Numbered from the stretch's first letter, positions 36,621 through 47,783 are shown. The stretch: 64,000 bases of DNA from Prunus persica (GCF_000346465.2 NC_034011.1:17744937-17808936); one strand, 5' to 3'. Made by a program: numbers and translations. The notes: generated by a model from the letters alone, not told the origin.

Positions 36621-37570
36621 TTTGGCAACGTAGGAGGTGGAGCGATAAATGGAGAGGCATAAGGGGGAAGATATTGGGTTCGAAGAGCCTGGATGGGTCT
36701 TTCAACATAAAAACAGCAACCCGCCCAACCAAGGGATTAAAAATGAGAACCTGTGAGTACGGCCTACATTAAAAAACGTCACTTCTGCTCCCTATCTATC
36801 TTTACTCAAAACTAATCCTAATTATTTAAAATTCTGGCAGTTTGATATCCATTTCAATCTTTAGTTTTTAATTTTTTAATTTTTAATTTTTAAAAAATAA
36901 AACTTATTTGGTAACTAAATTTCAGTTTTTTAAAAAAAAGTGATTACTAAAAATGCATATTACAAAAAGTTCATAGAATTTTTTGGTAAATTTTTTGAAA
37001 TTAGGATGATTTTTTTTTGTGAATTTTGGATTTGAAGGTTCCCGAGCTTGAATTGAGTCTGTTACCGAACGCAAGAATGGAGCGGTCGAGTCCAAATCGG
37101 GATGTCCCAAATACAAGTTTTGGTAGCTAGAGTACATTTCATGTGTGGAGATGTAAAAATAATGAATGAAAAACGAGCGCAAACAAAGTGAAAACGAAAA
37201 TATATTTTCAGTTTTCAAAAAAAAAATGAAAATGAAATGGTTATCAAACAACCTCTAATTTTTTTGGGGGGGTTAGAATAATTAGAGTTTGTCTGGGTAG
37301 GATAGGAGTTTTTATAAAAACTAGCCAAAATTACTCCTTACTTTCATAAATTTCAGTTTTTATAAAACTTTTGAAAATAGCTAAAAACTCACATAAATAG
37401 ACTTTAATGCGCTTAAAAGTAAAACTCGCATAAATAAATAAAAGAAAGTGAGAGAGAGAGAGAGAGAGACTGATTCTTTGAGCAACAATGGAGTTCAAGG
37501 GGCTCTCACGCAATAACTAAGAAAACAAGGCTAAGCTAAAACCAAAGACATAATTGAGAAGAGGAAGGCT
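36621..37570. other. PI4K-beta upstream region and intergenic DNA
   Basis: Promoter-side flank of PI4K-beta followed by AT-rich sequence with an (AG)n repeat at 37448-37469. No other gene was seen. Confidence 0.4.
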
Positions 37571-37966
37571 ATGGATGCACTAATAAAAGTAGCGTCTGCC
37601 GAAAAGCACCATCTTTCTGCGTTCCTTGCCTTCAACAATTACCAAACAAGCGGCCTGTTTGCATTCTTGGAATCCGAAGCGGGGACAAGCTTTCATCTTC
37701 TCCTCAAGGCCCACATGAAGGGGTCGTATAGATCTGAGTGGCTAGTGGAAGAGAAGGTGAAGCACAAGGCAAGTTCAAGTGAATTCTTAACATATGAACT
37801 AGAAAATATCGTAGCTAATTGGGTAGAGAAGAGAGGGCCCATAGTTGGGTTTGTGCATTTTCGCTTTGTCACAGAGGAAGAATTGCATGCTCTTTATGTG
37901 TGTATAAATTGCAACTCGAGCCTCACGTATAAAGGAAATGTCAAAATTACAAGAGGAAGCCTTTAG
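37571..37966 (+). CDS. Hypothetical ORF, doubtful
   Basis: A 131-codon frame starting MDALIKVASAEKHH. I recognise no domain. It overlaps on the opposite strand the region downstream of a LINE RNase H remnant. There is no TATA box or conserved motif that sets it apart from chance. It could be a fragment of a host gene carried next to the LINE. Confidence is low. Confidence 0.15.
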   Translation: MDALIKVASAEKHHLSAFLAFNNYQTSGLFAFLESEAGTSFHLLLKAHMKGSYRSEWLVEEKVKHKASSSEFLTYELENIVANWVEKRGPIVGFVHFRFVTEEELHALYVCINCNSSLTYKGNVKITRGSL

Positions 37967-37999
37967 GGAACACATGCCCAAGAGGTCGAAATAAAAGAA

Positions 38000-38340
38000 A
38001 CTTACTACAGATAATGGGATCCTATTCTCCCACAAACAGGAGGGATTGAGATCATGTCCTAGACTAGCAACAAAATCCGCAATGAAATTGGCCTCCTTGA
38101 AAAACATGACGAAATTGGACCTCATCACAGAAAGAGCATAATAAAGCGGATATCCGAAATGAATATATGTAAGGCCCAAGGAGGCTCCACCTTAGCACAT
38201 AAGTAGTCAATAACTATTTTATTGTCGCCCTCAACCTGAATCTTTTGCTAACCTTTGTTCAGTGCAAAAGCTAGGCTATCACGAAGAGCAAGACATTTCG
38301 CCACATTATTGGAAATTTTGCCAACCTTCTTATGAACATG
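38000..38340 (-). pseudogene. LINE-type RNase H (RVT_3) remnant
   Basis: On the minus strand, in two frames, the blocks ALRDSLAFALNKG, IQVEGDNKIVIDYLC and PPWALHIFISDIRFI appear. Then, after a frame change and stop, KEANFIADFVASLGHDL follows. These are the successive motifs of the RNase H-like domain at the end of plant L1-type polyproteins. A solo LTR inserted at 38343 separates it from any upstream part. Confidence 0.75.
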
Positions 38341-38974
38341 ACTGATCAGTGCATAATTACATATCATTTTGTACCTTTTTAGCTTATGATTTCATTATGT
38401 TTTTTAGTTAAACTTGTACTTTTAATCTCTTTTATGTTTGTTTCAATGTTTTAAGCTTTAGGACTCATTTAATGCATTTTGGATTCAAGTTAGCTCAAAA
38501 CTGTGTTTGTATATCAGTCAACTTCATGGATTGGATTGTACATGCTCAGGAAGAACCAGCTAATGGGCCATACACCATTGGAAAGATGTGGAAGTCTATT
38601 TTCTGTATCATTTTACGGTTCATGATTCCTGGTCTTCTAGAGGAAGTTATGCAAGTTTTGGCAACTTAAGGTCAAATTCAGCAGCATCTACGTTAATATC
38701 CCAAAAATGATATTTGAAGGTCTTGCCGATTTTTCCTTGAGCTGGATACATATGGTTGGAAAGATAAGACAAATAGCTTCAAGACCCATATTTTTCCAGA
38801 ATTTTAACAATGGAGAAAAAGGCCAAAACAAGCCTACAAGTAGACTGCAATGCATTGTCACGCATGACATATGCATCAGCTAATTGTTTTTTTGTGGGGA
38901 AGTTAGGTAAAGTTGGTGAAGGGGGTGTTGTAGATAGATGCAATACTCAAATCAGATTTTTACTTCCCTTAGGC

Positions 38975-38984
38975 CTATAAATAG
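38975..38984 (+). promoter_or_regulatory. TATA box of the solo LTR
   Basis: CTATAAATAG, in the order U3-TATA-R expected for an LTR. The minisatellite begins within about 15 bp of it. Confidence 0.55.
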
Positions 38985-38992
38985 TGAGGTTC

Positions 38993-39480
38993 TCCAAGCT
39001 CTCAAACACACCCCAAGGAGGGGAGCTCTCAAACACCTCTCTAGAGCTCATCTCCCTTCTCTATCTTAAATTCTCTAAATTCTCAAACATACCCCAAGGG
39101 GGGAGCTCTCAAACACCTCTCTAGAGATCCTCTCCCTTCTCTTTCTCAAATTCTCTAAATTCTCAAACATACCCCAAGTGGAGATCTAAAACACCTCTCT
39201 AGAGCTCATCTCCCTTCTTTTTCTCAAATGCTCTAAATTCTCAAACACACCCTAAATGAGGGAGCTCTCAAACACCTCTCTAGAGCTCCTCTCCCTTCTC
39301 TTCCTCAAATTCTCTTAGTTCTCAAACAAATTCCAAGGGGGGAGCTCTCAAACACCTCTCTAGAACTCCTCTCCCTTCTCTTCCTCAAATTCTCTAAGTT
39401 CTCAAACACACCCCAAGATGGGGTTCTCAAACACCTCTCTAGAGCTCCTCTCCCTTCTCTTTATCAAATTCTCTTAATTT
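38993..39480 (+). repeat. Minisatellite, six units of about 80 bp
   Basis: CACCTCTCTAGA recurs at 39034, 39114, 39192, 39273, 39353 and 39432, spacings of 78-81 bp. Each unit has the layout CTCAAACACACCCCAAG, GGGAGCTCTCAAACACCTC, TCTCCCTTCTC, AAATTCTCT. Units differ by scattered substitutions and small indels. It sits in the LTR leader directly after the TATA box. Confidence 0.95.
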
Positions 39481-40161
39481 TTCTTTTAAATTCTCAATTG
39501 TTGTAACAAAACCCTTTTGCTATATTTTCCTTTATGTTTTTCTTAGTTGTACTTTCTTTTTCATTATCATGTAATTTCTTATTTTAAGTTTTCAAGTTTG
39601 ATTAGTTTCCAAGTTTTAATTTTAGTTCTTGTTCTTATTCATTATGCTTATCAGTTGATAATCTTGTGTGAATGTTTTATCAGCATTTAAACTTGTATGT
39701 TAGCTATTTTTGTTGGAATTAAGAGTAGACACCATATGCTTTAATTCGAATTGAACTATGAATAGGAAGAATATGTATGGACATTCGACAACAAGCATTA
39801 GATACAAGCTTGGTTGTTTAAAACATTCTTCTATGCTTAATGGATTTCTAATGCTTAATCATACTTTAGCTAGAATCAATATGAGAATTTGAATTGAACT
39901 TGGTAACTTATTTGCTTGAGTTAGTTATTTTCTTTCTTTCTTGTTTTCAATCCTTGTACTTTTCACAATCATCTTTAAATCTTATTTCATTTCTGTTTTG
40001 TACAGGGATTCAAATTGAATCAATTTATCATCAATCCTCATGGGATCGACCTCGCACTTACATATGCTATCCTACCAAACGGCTCATGCACTTGCGAGTA
40101 TCATAAGTTGAGGATACAATGAATCAATTTTGGGGCAACTAAATCTAACAACAACAATGAC

Positions 40162-40915
40162 CATCCTCATCACTAATAAATATATCGATATTGTTAATTA
40201 GGTACAAAATAATAACTTTCAGAGCATTTTTCATATTTAAATATTGTTTATTATTTACCTCTTCATCAACCTATGAAACCCAAAAATTGCCACTTGATGA
40301 GGGCACCATCTACAGCACACTAGTGCATTTGTTTTTAATTATTTATTTGAGTTTAAAATAAAAAGAAGGGAAACCAGCTATTATAGGGAGACTGTCACTT
40401 GCATCCTATTAAAAAAAAAGAAAAAAAAAAGAACCCAATGGGAGAAATACAATAGAGCCATTTAGTGAAAACATATAACCCAAACTAGGGTTTCTCACCC
40501 AGACAATCGGAGAACAACGCTTCAACTCCTAGTCACTTCAACACTTCTGGCCCATCATCAATCACCCGCGAGAGAGATGTGCAAAACACTGGGTATTTAA
40601 CGTGCAAAGCTTCTAACTTGAATATTTCTTCCCTTCTTTTGAAATCATATGTGTTGCTAAACTTAGACAAAGAAAAGTTAATGCTCAACTGCGGTGAAGA
40701 TTTCTCCATTGATTGTTAGCTATTTCCATAAGGTTTAAAGCACTAGGTTTGAAGTTTTGTAAGGTTAGTATTGAGAAATCTCACTTTATCTCTTGATAAA
40801 CCCTAACCTTTGGTAAAATTAGTATCGAGTAATCTAACCTATGTTTTGCTAAACCCTAACCTCACATCTTTAAGTTAATTTATGTTTGGTTAAATGTTAA
40901 TCTCACATAATTTTT
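40162..40915. other. Unassigned repeat-derived sequence
   Basis: No gene was recognised. Short internal echoes occur (two similar CTAACCT-rich blocks near 40795 and 40845). Confidence 0.35.
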
Positions 40916-40917
40916 TA

Positions 40918-41404
40918 AAACCTAATATGAATTTAATTTCTTTGGGTGAGTCACCTTGTTCAAAATTGTAAAATTGTCATTAAAGTTAATAGGCTGAGAA
41001 CAAGCATTAAAATAGTTTTGTAATGCCTGAGAATTCTATTGGATACGTAAACGGTGATATATTGGAGCATGAAAATGTAATTGCCTAGGGGTAATGCAAT
41101 TTCATACCACCTATTTGACAATTGACATATGAGACATGTAATTTTTCGATTGAGTTCATTTGATATGACTAAATATTATTTTTATTAATATGTTGTATTC
41201 TTGGATATTCTACTATGGAATGAGTTGAAAGATTTTAAAAAAATAATGGGTGGTAACCTAATATGAATTTAATTTCGTTAACATATTAGTAAAAATTGTA
41301 AAATTGCCATGAAGGTCGATAGCATGAGAACAAGCATTGAAATAGTTTTGAGATGTTTGAGAATTGTGTTGGATATATAGAAGGAGATATTTGGAGCACA
41401 AACA
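40918..41404. repeat. Direct duplication of an unidentified repeat; second copy interrupted
   Basis: The unit starting CCTAATATGAATTTAATTTC at about 40918 recurs at 41258. The second copy runs to 41409, is interrupted by a 3-kb solo LTR, and resumes at 44396, where CCTAGAGG and TGCAATTTCAT match CCTAGGGG and TGCAATTTCAT of copy 1 at about 41083. The first copy shows the empty-site sequence. Confidence 0.8.
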
Positions 41405-41956
41405 TGCAATGATGTAGAACAGATGGCGGAAGCAATCGAAGAGGAGTTGGAGGGACCCGCGCACAAAGGCAAATCGAGTAAACTACATATTTGGGCTTCA
41501 AGCTCAAAATCGGACCCATGACCCGTCGATTCGAAGAGAATGGTATCATGAGTAAAACACATCACTTTGCTATGATGTATGAGCTTTTGGGGACATCTGA
41601 GATCATTTAGTAGCCCGAAATCCAATTTTAAAATTTTTACAGTTTCTAGAAACTTTGTTATTTTTCTAGGGTTTCTAAGTATGACACCCCGACCCAATTT
41701 TAACCATATATTTAATCTATTTAATTTAATTAGTTGTGAAAATTACAATTTTACCCTTGGAATAAGATGAAGTTAGTCACTTTTCGATCCGTAAGGATTT
41801 TTGGGAATTGAGTGGCATCGTTGCATAGAAATCATCGATACGAGTTTGTAGACACATAGTAAGCCCAAATCGAAGTTTTAACGAAGAAGTTACAGTCAAC
41901 GGAAGTGCAGTGGCACAACCGTAAATAGTTCAAAGTCGGATTTTTAAAAACCAATC

Positions 41957-41959
<3 letters not shown>

Positions 41960-42044
<85 letters not shown>

Positions 42045-42061
42045 TTCTCTCTCTCTCTCCC
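41960..42061 (+). repeat. (CT)n microsatellite
   Basis: About 100 bp of nearly pure CT dinucleotides inside the 3-kb solo LTR. Long frames over it on the minus strand (Arg-Glu repeats) are artefacts. Confidence 0.95.
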
Positions 42062-43792
42062 TCCCCCCTCTCGTTTTGAACAGCTGGCCACTGTTTGGCT
42101 GGCAGCTTCCTTCTCTGACCACTGTCGATTACGAAACCACTACCGAAAAGACTGGCCCGGCTCCCTATCTCCGATCCTCCCATTCTCCAACGAAACCACC
42201 GCCTCCCTTGCCGACGGTAGCTCGAAAACAGGTCGGTTTCCTTCAAAAATTTCTGGCATCGTTTTCGACGACTCCGATGACGGAATTTTTCGATCCATGT
42301 ATGTTTTCTTACCTACTCAATGTGATTTAGCTGATGGTTGAGTTGGTTAGGATCGATTTCGAAGTTTTGAAACTCAATCTAGAACTTAAGTTTTGAAGCT
42401 TAATCTACAACCTAAGTTTTGACCGGTTGTTGGCTTGATTTTTTGGCAAGCTCCGGCCACTTTTTGTCCGTGGTCCAAGAACAAAAGTTGCTCCCGTAGT
42501 TGTCATGAACACGTTGGTATAGGTATTGTTGGGTGATTTGAGAAATTTTCGTAGTAAAAAATTTCTCAAGCCACCCACTCGCTGCTGGCGCGTGGGCCAT
42601 GGGGTGGTGGCCCATTGTGTTCCAAAATGTTCCTCATGTTCCAAAATGTTCCCTATGTCGTCCTAACTAAAAATGGGAAGTTGACCAAACCGTTGACCAT
42701 GGGTCTTTTGAGACCGTCATGTCCTTTAGAAAGTACTAGAATAGCCTTAGGACTTTTCTAAGGTGGCGGGTCTCTGTTAAGTTCCGGGAACTAGTGTTTG
42801 GTTTTAAATGTGCGGTTGAGGCCGTATAACGAGTATTGAGGATTCTGCTGTGCCTGTTGGGAGTCCAGTCCCCCGGTTGGATGGCTCGTCCTTGACCACA
42901 GGGTTGTTGAGGATTCCTCTGTTTGGTTCAGTTCCATGGTACATGATGCGCATGATGTGCACTATGATATATACCTCTCCAGGACTTGGATACTTGGATA
43001 TGGATACTCGGATATGGATACTTGGATATGTCTGAACCCGAGCACCCTTGACGGGGTATTTTGTAGACCCTTAGCGTGGTAGTCTACGTGCGTAGGACTT
43101 GTCACAGGCGCACGAGTATTGAGAATTCTATTGTGCGTGCTAGGAGGCCAATCCCCCGATTGGACTGCTCGTCCCTAGCCAAATGGTTATTGAGGATTCC
43201 TCCATGTGGTCTAGTCAAATGATCCCTGGGTTAGATTGTTTTTCCTTGGTACATGATGATAGTGTGAGGTATATATATACATACATATTAAATATATATA
43301 TGTGGATTCGTTTTCAGATTGAGATTCTTAAACTTTTGCTTCGTGAGTACTCTGCACAAGTATGAACATTTGATTTATGGTTTTGAAAGGGTTGTTCGGC
43401 AACATACGTCTTGGATAGGGTATAGTTGCGAGAAAGAACTAATAAAAGGAAAGGAACTTGTAAAGTGTTCAGTGTGTGCCTTGTCAAATTTAATGTTGTA
43501 AATGAATCTAAATTTAATCTTTGGTATTACTTTAAATAATCGTATATTATATGAATCGTGATTGTTTACTTAAGAACTACGTGGGGCTTGATCCCTCACA
43601 AAGGGGTACGTAAGCAGCCTGGGGTTTAACTTGGGTGCAGCCGCAAAATAAACTGTTTGAACTGTGCTTGTATCGTTCTAAATGTGGAAATGAATTTTGG
43701 AAGAAGAAAGGTCTTCTCTGATTACTGTTACGATATGTGTTACGGATATATGGATTTATAAATGAGTTCAAAAGCAAGAACATTTTAGAAAA

Positions 43793-43965
43793 AAAAAAAA
43801 AGCAAAAAGGAACATAACCTCCGATACTATGAACGGAATAAAACCATATCGAAGTCCTAATTGTACAACTTTGGTATGATGTCCTTCCAACGTGGATTCA
43901 CGTAGAACATCGCGCCACCATACGAACATGGTATATAGGATAAATATGAGGCCCAAATTTGTTAT
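43793..43965 (-). pseudogene. cox3: NUMT: mitochondrial cox3 fragment
   Basis: On the minus strand this reads as about 55 residues of cytochrome c oxidase subunit [42 protein letters not shown], then IVSEVMF. Identity to plant cox3 is high enough to recognise the whole stretch without a gap. It lacks both ends of the gene. One side joins a poly(T)/poly(A) tract at 43790-43800, the other joins LTR sequence. It is a nuclear copy of mitochondrial DNA and is not functional. Confidence 0.9.
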
Positions 43966-44395
43966 GATGCCAAAGGCCTGTTTGTTTGTTGTGTGTACTT
44001 TGTGCATGCTGAAGTTTGGTGATTATTAAACTGCATTTTTGATAGGTTGAAAAATTTAGTAAAGTTCGTTTTTCAGAGGAGACCCTGCCGAAATTTCAGT
44101 AGAAGTCTCGGCCCTCTTTTCCTTTGTTTTAGGGGAAGAAGATGTTTGAAACTAGTAAGTGGGCCCGGTATTGGTAGGATGTAGGAAAAACCACAAGATC
44201 TGTCACGGATTCTGAGAAATTCAGGCCAAGTCTTGTCACTAAGAGTATTTAAGCATATTGTACCCACGGTTAGGGTTATGTTTTGTTATTCTAATTTTAT
44301 TAATAAACTTTGAGGTTTCCTAATATCTTACTCATGGATTCCAAAGTTACATGTTTTAGGCTAAGGTTTAGCCAATCAATTGTCACGCTGCGTCA

Positions 44396-46239
44396 TGCAA
44401 TACCTAGAGGTCCTGCAATTTCATATATCATGTTTGACAATTGCATATGAGTTGAAATGTTATTTTCCCATTGAGTTTGTTTGATATAGTTTGGCAATTT
44501 GTATATGAGTTGACATGTTATTTTCAATTGAGTTTATTTGATATAAAAAAATATTTCTCTTATTTAATGCAGATTCATCATTAATTGGAATTATAAATTG
44601 GTGAGAAAAGTGATGACATAATAAGGATAAAAAGTAAAAAACAACAAAAGACCAGTCAAAAACGGTGATTGGTCCGGTTATGTTAACTACCTCTAAGTGT
44701 TAAACATATTTTTCAGTATATTAAGTATTTTTGTTATAGAACTAACTAAATGTGAATGTTTTAAATAAGAAATTCAAGGGCGATGAAATGAAGCAACACA
44801 AATTAGTGGAGAAGGTGGATACTAAGATAATAAATTGGTAAGAATACATTTAAATAGAGACGTTACAACTCACAACTTATAATGATTTAATTGAAGTATA
44901 TTTTTTTTCTTCATCAGATAAAGAAGGAAATCGCTGAAATGTGGCAACAGTTGGATGCTACTCAGAAAGCCGAGTATGAACCTAAAAAAACCTTATACAA
45001 ATGCCTTGAACAAGAGTTGTTTGGAGATATCCACGCGATGTAGTCCGAATGATGTAAATGACACTATAGATGTTTTAAGTGATGAGAAAAAATAACCATT
45101 CAAGAAATGAGATTTGTTTCATTGTTTGAAATGAAGTGCGGAAAACTCTTATTCAATGTAGTCTACTTGTGGATAGGTATATGCTACCACTCGCTGTGTG
45201 CGGAAAAGTAGAGATCGAAAAAATAAAGAAGTAGCTAAAAAAAAGATGGGGGTTTTAAGGTGACAAGGTAGTTGTTATTAAAGCTAAATATGGAGGTCTC
45301 GGAGATTATGCTAAAACAATGACTCACTGTGCTGAAGAGTTGAGTTCAATAAAAAGGATATGGCAACTTTAGTAGTCACTGTTGCTTGTATGAATGAATC
45401 ACTCTCCAAGGTTAAAATTGATATTTATGAGTTAGCATCAAAAAATGAGGATAATGATAGAATATTACACACTCCACACCCCCATCAACATGAAGTTAAA
45501 CTAAATGAGGAACATGATAATATATTTGATTTGGGGTGTGATGAGGGGCAAATAGACCTTGAAAATGCTAAAGCTCCAAAAAGTAGGCAAGATAAATAAG
45601 ACGTAACTCACAACGAGCAAGATGACATCGTTAAAAGATTTGGAAGCATGAAAAACACGGAAAATAACCTCATAATGAGGTATGATGAGTAGTAGTTGTA
45701 GCTTGTTTGTATGTGTTTTAATAATTCGAGTTGTCAATTTACATGTTTGGATGATGACAATCATCGAGTATTTAATTTGCAAAAACCATTGTACTATGGA
45801 TTATGTTGTAGTTTTATTTTATTTTCTCTTGATTTAATAACGAAATTGGATTTCCTTATTTTGTCCAGGATCATTGTTTTGTTTCACTTAAATTGATTTG
45901 TAAATGTCATTTTGTAACGTTATACAAAAACTAGGATAAAATGAGTCACAACGATGTAAGAAGTTAATTCATAGAGAATTGTGATTCTACTTCGACAAAG
46001 GATCAGATGGTGACTCATGCAACAACAGATAGAAAGCCAGGTCCTCACAAGAGAACTCCTTATGAAGACTTCAATGCATTGAAAGTTTAGGTAAATGCAA
46101 ACACCCAACAAGGAATTGCACATAAACGGATTATGAAGAGATTGAATATTGGTCCATTCCAGATGACCAACAATATTTCCGGAGATAATAGAGATCTACT
46201 AAGTTTTGCATTTTGTTGCAATTCGTTAGATCCAAAACC
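44396..46239 (+). pseudogene. Unidentified degraded protein-coding remnant, segment 1
   Basis: Interrupted plus-strand coding traces: EIAEMWQQLDATQKAEYEP near 44935, IQEMRFVSLFEMKCGKL near 45100, an 79-codon acidic frame at 45360-45599, and KPGPHKRTPYEDFNALKV near 46040-46090. Many stops separate them. The second trace resembles the start of plant transposon-associated proteins that end in a Ulp1 (C48) protease domain, but this is tentative. Later insertions (Copia, Cassandra, MULE) divide the sequence, which resumes at 47430-48908 and 54456-54770. Confidence 0.35.
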
Positions 46240-47420
46240 TGGCAACAAAGATAGGACTAAGCAAACGAAGAAGAAATACAGAGAGAATGTAAACTGATTT
46301 TTGTATTGATTTTTTCCCGCCATGAAAACTAGAGGCATTTCGACCACCATGAAAAGAGGCATTCCGACCACCATGACAATGTCCTCGACCAGAATTATTA
46401 AAAGTATATGAGCGTGAACCAGAGCTAGAGACATGAGCATCAGTTGTGGCACCAAACAAAGCAGCTTGAGATAGAGACATAAAAGGAGTTGGCAACAAAC
46501 CAGAACTTGTTGCTATGGAAGATGCACCTTGAGAATTAGAAACAAGTGGTTGATTAACATACAAACCTGAGTAACTCACAGTACGTGCCTCAGCTGTTTG
46601 ATCAGCAGCCAAGAGTTGTGCCCTAAAATCTTTCAGTGAAAGAGGAGTCTCACAAGCAAACAAAATTGTGTGAATCATGTCATATTCGCTTGGCAAACCA
46701 TTCAATGCAGATATGATCACATCATCATCAGAGATTGTTACACCAGCAACACGTAATTGATCACGAATATATTTGAGGCGAAGAAGAAAACGTTCAACTG
46801 TGTCACCTCCTTTCTAAGCAGTGTGAAACTTAGTTTTCAGTGATTGATGCGAGCATGAGAAACCAAAGCATAGCAATCAGAGAGGTTGATCAAAGCCTCT
46901 CGAGTAGTTTGACAGCCAATGACGTATTCAATTGCATCATCCAACAATGAGGCGATGAGCAACCCAATAGAGCTTTGTCAGTTCGAATCTATTCTGTGTA
47001 TGCAATAGTGAGCTCATAGGTAACACTCTCCTTATCAGCAATGGCAAATTTTGGTGGCGAAATAGCAGATCCATCAAATTGTAGAAATCAAAGAAGAAAG
47101 AGGATGAGATTGTGTAGAAGAAGAAAAGATCGAAAGAGTACAGTGGAAGAGAAGGAATAGAAGAATAGAGCGGTGGACTCAAACCACGACGGGCGTTGAT
47201 ACCGTGACAACAAAGATAGGACTAAGCAAACGAAGAAAAAATACAGAGGGAATGTAAATTGATTTTTGTATTGATTTCTTACTTAATGAATATTGATATA
47301 GTAGAAGCTAAGCTTATATACTAAACAGAACAGCTAACCATTCTACAAACACAAGTGCTCTCCATGTGCTAAACTAACTTACTCAAATGACCTATATAAC
47401 TATTTTGTACAGTCATCAAA
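46240..47420 (-). mobile_element. Internally deleted Copia: LTR, gag and 3' LTR fragment
   Basis: Minus-strand order: an LTR ending CTTTGTTGTCA at 47205, a primer-binding site CGGTATCAACGCC (47204-47192, like the initiator-Met tRNA site TGGTATCAGAGC), a gag, then a 3' LTR fragment at 46312-46240. That fragment repeats the last 73 bp of the 5' LTR in direct orientation. The pol genes are absent. The 5' LTR runs rightward to about 47420; its outer end was not fixed. Confidence 0.8.
46313..47182 (-). pseudogene. Copia gag, truncated
   Basis: The minus-strand reading has stops in its first half (about 47090-46800) and an open part from 46720. This shows the gag block ISALNGLPSEYDMIHTILFA, ETPLSLKDFRAQLLAADQ, and a Gly/His/Arg/Asn-rich tail (GGRNASFHGGRN). 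This matches UBN2-type Copia gag (retroelement family with short gag). The reading runs directly into 3' LTR sequence at about 46313, before any zinc knuckle. Confidence 0.85.
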
Positions 47421-47527
47421 AACTTGGAGGCATATGCTAAACCAAATTTGGGAAAAAAAAATATTATATCACTTGTCTCCACACACACACACACACACAG
47501 ACTTCTATCACAATATGCATTATGTTA

Positions 47528-47778
47528 TGTCATATCCCGAAAAGCACAATATTGTCTGCTTTGGGCCCCTGCCCTCACGGTTTTGTTTCTAGGAACTCAC
47601 GAGCAACTTCCCAGTGGGTCACCCATCCTAAGATTGCTCTAGCCCCAACTCGCTTAACTTCGGAGTTCCCATGACTCCGAAGCCAGTGAGCTCCCAAAAG
47701 GCATCGTGCTAGATGAAGGTGGGCATGTACATATAAGACACATCACCCCCTCTCCGTTGGTCGATTTGAGATATTACA
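47528..47778 (-). mobile_element. Cassandra TRIM solo LTR carrying a 5S rRNA-derived segment
   Basis: On the minus strand it begins TGTAATATCTC (47778) and ends GGGATATGACA (47528), 251 bp. Its middle matches plant 5S rRNA: ACTCCGAAGTTAAGCGAGTT, TAGGATGGGTGACCCACTGG, and GGAAGTTGCTCGTG. Flanks are TGTTA (47523-47527) and TGTCA (47779-47783), a 4/5-match target duplication. Cassandra elements are the known plant TRIM retrotransposons whose LTRs hold a pol III 5S promoter. Confidence 0.9.
47598..47670 (-). other. 5S rRNA-derived region within Cassandra LTR
   Basis: Corresponds to the internal half of plant 5S rRNA including the A-box to C-box promoter area. It is part of the LTR and not a genuine 5S gene, since the flanks and 3' end differ. 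Confidence 0.85.
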
Positions 47779-47783
47779 TGTCA

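Larger units (their letters stand above)
38343..40156 (+). mobile_element. Solo LTR with 5-bp target duplication ATGAC
   Basis: Starts TGATCAGTGC and ends ACAACA, flanked by ATGAC on both sides (38338-38342 and 40157-40161). A promoter CTATAAATAG lies at 38975-38984. The downstream region ends in GGGATCGACCTCGCACTTAC and CATGCACTTGCGAGTATC, sequences characteristic of the 3' part of large plant gypsy LTRs. No internal domain is present. It inserted beside the LINE RNase H remnant. The six-unit minisatellite described separately lies just after the TATA box, so it would be in the transcribed leader of the parent element. Confidence 0.85.
41410..44395 (+). mobile_element. Solo LTR (about 3 kb) with 5-bp target duplication TGCAA
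   Basis: Begins TGATGTAGAAC and ends GCGTCA, flanked by TGCAA at 41405-41409 and 44396-44400. The neighbouring duplicate at 40918-41255 gives the pre-insertion sequence and confirms the boundaries. Inside are CACCCCGACCC (about 41683), a long CT repeat, and ACGTGGGGCTTGATCCCTCAC with GTACGTAAGCAGCCTGGGG (about 43580-43622). The last resembles the conserved 3' region of Del/Tekay-type gypsy LTRs. A mitochondrial cox3 fragment is embedded at 43793-43965. Orientation is inferred from that 3' motif. Confidence 0.75.

Noticed and set aside
38993..39480. Regularly spaced repeats resembling a CRISPR array
   Set aside because: Units are contiguous 80-bp tandem repeats without unique spacers, in a plant LTR.
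41832..42246. Minus-strand Arg-Glu repeat proteins
   Set aside because: They read through the (CT)n microsatellite inside the solo LTR.
43768..44007. A functional cox3 gene
   Set aside because: Only an internal fragment matches; both ends are missing and it is inside an LTR.
47590..47700. A genuine 5S rRNA gene
   Set aside because: Only part of the 5S sequence is present and it lies inside a Cassandra LTR with that family's flanks.
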